DNA from: Chitinophagales bacterium
GTDB taxonomy: Bacteria > Bacteroidota > Bacteroidia > Chitinophagales > Saprospiraceae
DNA length: 44,325 nt
Reading direction: 5' to 3'
NCBI GenBank assembly: GCA_022360175.1
Contig: JAKSDI010000241.1
Coordinates: 1-44,325, forward strand
Under the pieces are notes generated by a model, which was not told where the DNA came from, did not search any database, and was given only the letters and a program-made list of their open reading frames with translations. A program made the translations under genes and the position numbers. Shown here one piece after another: positions 23,407 to 32,900 of the stretch (its first letter is position 1; every line of letters starts with the position of its first letter).

Positions 23407-23584
23407 ATATCTATCACGCGAATCATAATCTAAAACCTCTACCTCTAAAATAACATCATCTCGTTTCAGATAATTTCATGCACTGCTATACCTGTAATCT
23501 TCAGAGATTGTAAAATCAGTCTTTATTAGACTTATTAATAGACAGGTCGTGCTGAGTGGCATACTCAGTACAATATTGTTGGAG

Positions 23585-23634
23585 ATGTCAGGCTGCTCTT
23601 AGCTTAGTGTAGTATGCTAAGAGCAGCCTGACAT
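23585..23634. terminator. Perfect 19-bp inverted repeat closing the toxin-immunity transcript
   Basis: ATGTCAGGCTGCTCTTAGC (23585-23603) and its exact reverse complement (23616-23634), loop 12 bases. It begins 24 bases beyond the stop of the 105-aa immunity candidate on the minus strand. There is no T-tract, so it may stop or protect the transcript without being a textbook intrinsic terminator. Confidence 0.65.
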
Positions 23635-23658
23635 TTAAAAATTATCGATTTCTTCTAG

Positions 23659-23976
23659 CTAACTTAATTTAGACCTTCCTAGCCGTTGATTAATTTCCTT
23701 CTCGCATTCAATCGAGTCATCAAGAGGGGACCAAACTTCTAAGCTTTCTAGAATAACATCCAAAAAATCATCAAAATTGGGTTCCCTCAATTTCCATTTT
23801 TGATAATTTTCAGGAGTAAATTTATCCAATGGATCATGGAAAGGAAAATCCCTAAAATCATGAGTAAGAGCCGAAAACCACAAATTCATTTTTTGAGATT
23901 TTGATAAATTAGGATAAATTTCACTGAAAAAAAACTCATCATCATTTAATAAATAAACCAGATTTGCTCTTGACAT
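23659..23976 (-). CDS. Candidate cognate immunity protein of the ADP-ribosyltransferase toxin
   Basis: 105 aa, acidic, cytosolic (no signal peptide), not recognised as a named family. Its ATG (23974-23976) shares a base with the TAA of the 3750-aa toxin gene (23976-23978), a TAATG overlap that couples translation. Visible features are a leading 'NLVYLLNDDEFFFSEIYPNLS', the central 'NLWFSALTHDFRDFPFHDP', and an acidic C-terminal half ('NFDDFLDVILESLE'). A small acidic protein encoded directly behind and coupled to a C-terminal toxin domain is the usual arrangement for an immunity protein, here to neutralise the ADP-ribosyltransferase. Direct evidence is positional only. Confidence 0.7.
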   Translation of the reverse strand: MSRANLVYLLNDDEFFFSEIYPNLSKSQKMNLWFSALTHDFRDFPFHDPLDKFTPENYQKWKLREPNFDDFLDVILESLEVWSPLDDSIECEKEINQRLGRSKLS

Positions 23977-26900
23977 TACTGCTCAGCTAATATGAAACGA
24001 TAAATACCATTCTCTGCGGGAAACGCATTCACAACCTTTAAAGTTGTTCCAGGTAAGAAAACTCCCTCTGATAAAGTTCTATTATTGGGTTGATTCCAGT
24101 ATTTTCCCATAGCAAAATCATGTATATTTCGACATTCTGAATTAGTATTAACTTTGCCATATATTGTAAATTCTATATTGTAACCAGGTCTTCCAATAAA
24201 GGAATCTTCTACATTTGTTGCTACTGATTGAAAAAAGTCTTCTGTTACGTCATTTCCTTGAGCATATCTATTTAAAAATGCTTGTAAATCCTCCCCATTT
24301 TCGATCTTAATCCCTCTATAGAATACCGTGTTAGATGAGAACTTTGGTAATTTAGATAAACTTTCAACTGCAGCATTAACTATTATTGTTCGTAAAGGAG
24401 CATTTTGATTTAATCTTATCCAATCATTTACGGTTCCATAAAAATAATTCGTAGTATAGCTGAAAGCCATATAAGCATCAGATTTAGACATTCCACTGTA
24501 TTGACCAGAATTTAAAACTATATCAATTACATCTTCATATTTCATGCCTTCATAGCCTTCTAAACCTACTTTTAAAAAATCTTTTGTGTTCAAATTATTC
24601 AAATACCATGACCAAGAGCGATTATTACTTTTATAACCATAAAGTTTAAAAGGGCTATAATATGCTTCAAGATCAGTGCCAAGATTTAAAAGATAATGCA
24701 AGTACTGTTCTTTACTAGCTGCGTGTACTATTTCAGCATTTGCAGTAACTAATTTATTGGGATGATTAATCAATAAATTATCAAAAAACTGTCCTTTTAA
24801 TGCATCATTAAGATTATCTACTATATTTGTTACACCCTCATGTCCAAAGAGCTTGAGTAAATCAATATTAGTCCTTTGAACAATATGGACTTGTGGTAAT
24901 AAATCATTTAAACTTTTCCATGCCTTGGTATTTTTTGGAAACGCTTTAAGATGTTCTCTAAATTGAAATTTATTTAAAACATCATTTCTGAATGTAATAA
25001 ATGTATTCAAGCCATCTGTTCCTTCATCCCATTGACTCATTATAGTTATGAGTTCATCTTGCTGAGTTTTTGATAATGTTTTAACAAAAATATCTGCAAA
25101 ATTCTGAGTGAAATTACTCCAATCCCAGCCTTTAGAATTAAATAGACTAACAAACTCAGGTAAATCCCATGTATTAACGTTTAGTGGAATATTTCGGATT
25201 TGAATATCTGATGGATCATTAATGTTCCGATACACCTCGAGATTTCCGAAGTTAGGTTCGTTTTGTTGATCTATATATTTATAATTTTGGAAGGTTCCAA
25301 TGGGTTCGTAATCTGTCAGATCATCAATCCAGACTATAGGTTTTAGGTGATAGACGTCATCAACAAACTCCCCAGAACCTATAGCATATATGACATTATC
25401 TATTACAATGGTACTCCAATGATTGTTAGTGATATGTACACTAATATTGCTATTGAAACCAGGAGCAGGTACAAAAGCCTTGTTCGCTTCTATTCCTGCA
25501 ATTTGTGCTTTGAGATTATTTAACATTCTTCCCCATTCATTGGGGTTGACTCCATTCGGTATATTTTTTAATTTATTATAAGTGTTTTTAAGTAGGAATT
25601 TGAAGTCTTCAGCTGCATTTACTCCTTGGGATTGTAAGTTTAGATAAGTCTGTTTTACCTTGTCAAAATTGAATTTCTTGACGAATTGTGATGTAACCTC
25701 AATTAAGCCAGTTGCATTTGCAGCAGCTAAGACTATTCCCGCAGCATTCCAAAGATCATGTATATCCTGAGCTAATGCTGTTTCTCCACCTAATCCAGCA
25801 TCATAAGCATCTGGTGCCATTATAAATAAATCAACAGTACCATAAGCAGCATCTGCATAGCTTAGAAATTTAATACCCATGGATGCTGTACCTGTAAAAC
25901 CAACAGTAGCTATAGCGACAATATCAAAAAATGTTCGGACTTTAAAATTCGTTTCATTTGCATTGAACTTGTTGAAAATGAGATCAACGAAACAATAAGG
26001 TAAGATGAGAATATCTCCAGCATTTATTGTAATCAGAGTATCGGGAGTATTAAAGCTTGCTTCTTCTGCGAAATAAATTCCAACATAATCAAATGGAGCA
26101 CCTGTAGTGTTAGCACCTGTCACTCCAATAACGGAAGAACATGTAGATGTTGCATCTATTACATGTATTGATTCCAGATTTATTTCTCCGGGTATATTAT
26201 TATTTGCATCATATATATAATAAGAATTATAGCAATGTTCAGGAAAAAATGGTAAATAATTTTGAGTTAAAAAATGCCCTTCTTGTAGATTGGAGCCTTG
26301 ATCATTAATATCGCAGTAAAGCTTACCATCTGTTCCTATACTACAATTCCCTGATTTGAAATCAGTAGTAAGAAGCATCATCGTCAAGTGCCCTATATAA
26401 GGGTCAAAACCTGCATCCATTTTTTGGGCTACTTCAAAAAATAAAGCATAGTTATTTTCTTTAAATGCATTTAATATGGACGGATACTGATTCTCGGGAG
26501 TTGTTCCTAGGATAAAATTAAATATGTTTTCTTCATATCCTTTATAGGCATTGAATATTGATTGTCCTTGAAGGGTTCCTTTACTTAAAACTCTGAGAGC
26601 TTTTTTGCGTTGATTTGGAGTAAGTTCTGCAAAAACACAACCAGAATTTTTCCATTTTTTGATTTTATTGATTAAAATATTTGCTCCTTCTTCATCCTCA
26701 GTGAGCCCATTAAAGAAGTTATCATTCCATTCATTTGCTTTAGTTTCAGAAAAATGTTCATATATAGAACCCTTGTTTTGTTCCCATGTATCAATTTCTG
26801 GTTTTAGAAATAGTTCTCCTATAGAAATGGTATTAGGGTATTCAACCCCTGATGGAGATAATAAAGCTGATTGATACTGATATTCAAGAGCATCTTTTAT

Positions 26901-29900
26901 ATCACTTATGGTTTTTGACAAATTTTCATCTGTCTGGTTGAGGCAATCTTTAATAGATATAAAACCTGGATATTTGGTGATTTGATGAGCATGTGCAAAT
27001 ATGTACATGGCAGTACTTGAACCACAATTTGCCAGATTACTAGCTATGTCTAAAAATTGCTTTGCCTCATCTGAATATGCTGGATGCGGTTCACTAAATA
27101 CTTCTAATTCAGCGGTTATATTTTTTTCAACTAAATAATGGAATTGCTTGCGATTACCCTCTCCTGTATATGAATTAGATTGATTAGGTATAACTCCAGC
27201 GCTAATTCCCAAGCCACTGCTAACATCTATTTTTCCCAATTGAAATATGATCCTAGAGTCTGATACACAAGGAAATCCTACCACTGCATTTAAACTAGTT
27301 AGATTTAAATCTTTGGTATAATTATCATAGTAAATTTCTCCATCGGATGTTTTGTACCTAGTAAACTTTGTAACATCGCAATTGTAGGAAGCAAAAAATG
27401 TTTTTCCATCCTGGACAAAATATTTTAAACTTCCAAATGCTGGGATTACATATTTATCAATATCACAAGAACTATAAACAGGGTTCAATGCATCACCTGT
27501 ATATAATGCTATTTCTGTAGTATTTTCTGGCAGCGTAATTGGGGTCCCTGCAGGAGTGACGAAAGTAAATGTACCATTGTCGTTATCAAAATCAGCCTCT
27601 CTTAATTGATTCATGACATTTATGGTAGTATATTGCCCATCTTCATCATCCCCATTATTAAAAATAGCTGCTTGCGGATTATGGATTGACTTCCATTGGT
27701 AATGGCGCAAAATAGTACCTCTAGAGTAATCCATTAAGTTGGATGTACTACCAGAAGTCAAGGCTGGATAATCAGTAAAGGTATGGCGTAAGAGGAAGGC
27801 ACCGTGTCCTAATTCATGTGCTACTGCCTTGCTGAAAAGTGCCGCATCATTCTCCAGATTATTGGCATATATGAAACCAAACTGCTTATTGTATGGCATA
27901 TAACCAATTACATCATTATCTGCGGCGGCATTGACTACAAATAAGTAGTAGGTGTTTTCTTCAATAGTAGCTGCACTTGGATCGTTCTTAAATGCATTGA
28001 TGACCGTATTCATGTCATCTGTATAGGCAGAAAGCCAGCCAGATGGCACATTAGGCATTGCATTGCTGAATCCTGGAATACTGAAATTAGGGAGTGTATT
28101 AACGGTAGCATGTACAACTGCAGGGCTGTAAATATCATTTAGAGCAGCGGCCAGGTCAGTAGTAGGGTAAGCGGTATTATTAACCGGTACAATAACTACA
28201 TTGAGTGCTTTTTCATCATAGCTTACTATATTTAGCTTACCTGCCAGATGTACTTCATCTCCATCTTTATCAACGGCAAATATTTCGTGCACATCCTCAT
28301 GTAGTAGGGTGCTATGAACGGTCAAGCTTGCTTTGTTACCTTCAATGGTAGTTGGGATCGGTTGTTGATTTTGATCTTCAAAGGTCAGAGTGTTTGGTAG
28401 TGCAGATTCGTCTTTAAGCGTCGCGTCTACCTTGTCGTTTTGACCTGTTTTTACAGATTTCCAGGCTACATAGTACTCTTCTTCATTGATGGTGAGTAAG
28501 TTGTAGTTGTTGATATGAGCACTGATATCAGGATCTTTTCCGTCAAAGCCATATGCCTGCTCATCATTTTCTTTGAAGATAACCTGATAGTCAGCATTGT
28601 ACAACTCATCAATTGCATCTTGTAGTTCTTGTATGCCTGTCTGGTAGAGTGTTACACAGTTGTCAATATTGCTATTGTCTTCCATTGACTCAAAGCAATC
28701 CAGTGCATTTTGCAAAGTTGTAGTTGCGCTTTCAGGCAAATACGGTAGTTGATTGGCGATAGAAAGAATGTCTTCAAGTGCATCATGCCCATTAGCGAAG
28801 TAGTCGCCTAAATCATTGATAGCTCCTGCTACCAGTTCCAGTTGTTCAAGCGCTTCTTCTACCTGACCCAATACATCATCGATGTCTTCAAGTGTATTTA
28901 CAATATTACCTAGCAAATCAGCTACTTCTTCGCTGATAACTTCTATTCCGGCTCCAGTCACCACCATGCTACCACCTATAAGATAGTAACTGCCATCATC
29001 TGCAATGCCGATTTGTGCACAGGTGAATGTCACATTAACTTGTGCGCTATTGAAATATGGAACTTCCATATAACCAGTACCTGTGAATTCTCCAGGACCA
29101 CAGGTGTTGGTGATGTTGGAAATGTTTACACTAAAATCGCCAGCGATTACTATATCTCCAGTTAGTAAGTTATCGAGTGGAGTAGTATTGGTGCTATTGA
29201 TATCTGACTCTTCCCCACAATCGAAATCGATTTCACTTACAGGTACGTTAATCTGGGTACTTGCTGAAGCAGATTCATATCCGGTATAACAGATAGCTGA
29301 AATGGTAATCTGGTAATTGGTGTTTGTTGCTACATTCGGAATTGTAATTGGCTGAGTAGATACAGTTCCTCCAGGGCCATTAAGCGTAGTTGGTTCGGCA
29401 TCTTCTTCTCCCTGAAATACAACTATATAGGAAGCGTGTTCCCCATTTTCTTCCAGCGTTATTTTGATGTCGTTGCCTGTTACTACTTCTGTAGATATAA
29501 TTACTGGTGCTGGGCATTCACAAAGATCTGGTACTCCATTACCATCCAGGTCTTCGTCAGAACCTTCAGGGCAGCCATCAACGCTGTCATGTTCTCCGTC
29601 ACCATCCAGATCGTGCCCTAAAATCCCTACACAATTACAATTCACATCGTATGTATCGCTATGAGTAATTGGATCACCATCATCGCAAGGTTGACCAGTA
29701 TAACAACCTCCTGGGTTGACAACTATATTGCCTGTGGAGTAACTACAATCTAATCCATTTGAAAAAGATATAGTGCCACTAATTCCACTTAAATCATTGA
29801 CTGGAGGGGTGAAGCTAGTGCTTAGAACAAATACTTTACCAGTATTTATAGTTTGTACCTCAACACTTGTTATATCATAGGTTTCATTGACAGAGCTACC

Positions 29901-32900
29901 ATCAGAAAAAACACAATTGATATGTATTTGACTTGGTAAATTACTGATATTTACTTGATCATTGAATGGCACATTAAATGCAAAAACATTATTTTCCGGG
30001 TGGGTGTAAAACTCATTCGGACATTCGAATGTCATTTCATTGCCTAATCCGTTTGGATTTAAATCTTCAAGAAATCCTTTAAATAGATCATATACACAAG
30101 TTTGATGATCAGAGTACGAAATTGTCGTTACGTAGTTGGTAGCATTCTGCATGATTTCACTATCCAAATTTTCAATTCCATAGAAAACATGGATTTGATT
30201 ATCAACAGTTTGAAAGCTACTAATTGCTACTTGATTATATGACATTATAGCATCTTGACTACTACCCGCTGTAACTAATATATCAATGCCAATTGGATTG
30301 GGTAATTGATCTTCAGTTACATCATTGATATCAAATATCATTATCAATCCAGGGAAGTTTTCATGTACTATATAAGCATCCTTGGGGCAGCCTATCTCAT
30401 AATATGGTGGATCACATCCATCTGGTTCGCCATCTAAATCGTAATCATCCAAATCATCCCAGCCTTCACAAGCATCGTTGGCGTCACAAACAGAATCATT
30501 ATCTGAATCAATCCATATACCTGCGCAATCGCAATATTCATTGCCTTCCGTATCTGTAAGAATTCTTAGTTGATCTAGGATAGTGCATTCATCGCCATCG
30601 TCACAAGGATCACCTAAATTACCGCCATATTCGTCATTGTCACATAGATCACAACCATTTGGTACGCCATCTTCATCGTCATCCATACTATCATCTTCTC
30701 CTTCACATAAGTCGAAAAGATCACATGTGCCATCTCCATCAGCATCAGGAACTGTAGTGCCTGTACATTCACATATTCCATTTTCGTTTAACATCCATAC
30801 ATCACCAATGGTGCAAGAATCTCCATCAACACAGCTAATGTTTTCGCCACAAGGAGTTGGGTCACAGCCATTAGGGATACCATCATTGTCATCGTCAAGA
30901 TTATTGTCACCTCCTGGGCAATCATCGTCTTCGTCACAAATGCCATCACCATCAGAATCTATAATAAGTGTTTCGCATTCGCAATCACAGTTAAGTACAC
31001 CTGTACCATCAGAACAATCATCATTGGAGTTACACTCCAGGTTAAACATGTGCATAACAATCATTGCAAAATCAGGCACAAGAGAAGGGTTGTTATACGG
31101 ATGGCAATCATTGCAGTTGTCTGGTAAGCAGTTGCCATCGTTATCATTGGCAATGCGGAAACCATCTGGTTCGCCATCGCCATCACTGTCTATATCTTCA
31201 AAATCTGGATTGCCTGGGCATATATCAAATAGATTACAAACACCATCTCCATCGGAATCTACTAATTGATCATAAATTCCATCATTATTGTTATCCGTAA
31301 GGCTCGTAGTGCCCAATGGAATGATTTGTGCTATTTCCGCATCTGTATAAGGATTTTGAAATACTTCATCATTATATAAAATTTCTTCATCCAGAGTTTC
31401 GTCACCACTAATGATCACATCACTGTCACTACCATCCAATTGTATGATTCCTGCAAACAATTCAGCATAAACGGCACTAACTGCTCTCAAATCTATTAAT
31501 TCTGCACCACTACAGGCACAATAATTTTTTACGAGTTCACAGGAAGGATATAGCTCACTACCATCAAGACAATCAAATTCATCACATCCGTCTGGTACAC
31601 CATCCTGATCTACATCTATATAATCTGGAAATCCAGGACATTGATCTTCTTCATCACAAACACCATCCCCATCTTCATCCTGATATTTTCCAAAGCAATT
31701 ACAATTTACATCATACACGTCAGGGAAAGTACATGGATTTCCATCGTCACATATAGAACCAGGTATACAATCCATACAGTCGGGAATACCATCATCATTT
31801 AAATCAATGTAGTCGTTTTCATCAGGGCATAAATCCTCTGTATCACAAACACCATCCCCATCGGAATCACCCGAATATTCTCCCACACAATCACAAAATT
31901 CATTCATGGTGTCATTGATCGTGCAATCGTCAAGATCATCACAAGGGAAGCCACCTATGCAGTGATTGTGATAGTCAGAAGAATACACACAAGTCATTGA
32001 ATCATCAGCGCAAGTCACTGTTACACTATAATCTTCTATATCCTGACTTATTTCAATAGAAGGGGTTGTTGCTCCTGTATTCCACTCATAGGTTGCATTA
32101 GTGCACGGTTGCTGAAGGCCAGCTGTTAATGTTTCTACGAGTACACTACCGTTATCAATGCAGTTACTTTCTACAAAATCTTGTTCGTAGATAGTATTCG
32201 TTTGTTCTCCCTTTATTCTGATTGATGAGAAGGTGATATCTGAATAAACGATATATAAAGTCCTGTTTGAGGATTGACAATAACCAGCAGCTTCATTGTA
32301 GGAAGCATATCCAGTTCCAGCGTAACCATTATCACTCAACCACGATTCTAGAGAGGAGACAAAATCGTTCATGCAGCTGATGCCATATGTTGAGCAAATG
32401 ACAGATATAGAACCATATGGGAAATCAAAATAATCAGGGTAGGAGGAGAGGGCTATTTCTGTACCATCAGGCAATGTGACATTTACTTCTTCGAGAAAGA
32501 AATGATAGTCGGCTCCCATTGAAACAGGCCTTATATTAGTACAGTATACGCACTTTTGCTGCGGTATTTCTACTTCAGTATACATCAAGGTAACTGCACG
32601 ATCTTCGCAGTCCATCTGATCATCGCATCCATCTGGTATCCCATCAACATCAACATCAATGGCATCGATACTACCTTCACACTCGTCACATCCATCTGGT
32701 ATCCCATCTCCGTCAGAATCGATAAGATCATTACTGCCGGGGCACAGATCGTCCTCATCACATACACCGTCCAAGTCAGCATCTCCGGTACAAGGTACAG
32801 GGGTACCAATGCATTCACATGGATCATCTGCCCAGGCTGGTGGAGGGTTAGGGATGCCAACTTTCAAAACATAGACATCATTGATAGTAGTAGGATCATT

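Larger units (their letters stand above)
23314..23658. other. Gap between immunity gene and orphan small genes, rich in inverted repeats
   Basis: No gene seen. It contains three inverted repeats: ATTTGTAGTT (23319-23328) with AACTACAAAT (23366-23375); ATCTTTATAGTAGG (23374-23387) with CCTACATAAAGAT (23394-23406), which needs one bulged base; and the perfect 19-bp repeat at 23585-23634. Such a concentration suggests a transcription boundary and possibly a place where gene cassettes have joined. Confidence 0.5.

Noticed and set aside
30583-31269. 228-codon Ser/Pro/His-rich frame on the plus strand
   Set aside because: It is the antisense of the Asp/Cys-rich calcium repeats in the giant gene; its low-complexity composition follows from the repeat codons.
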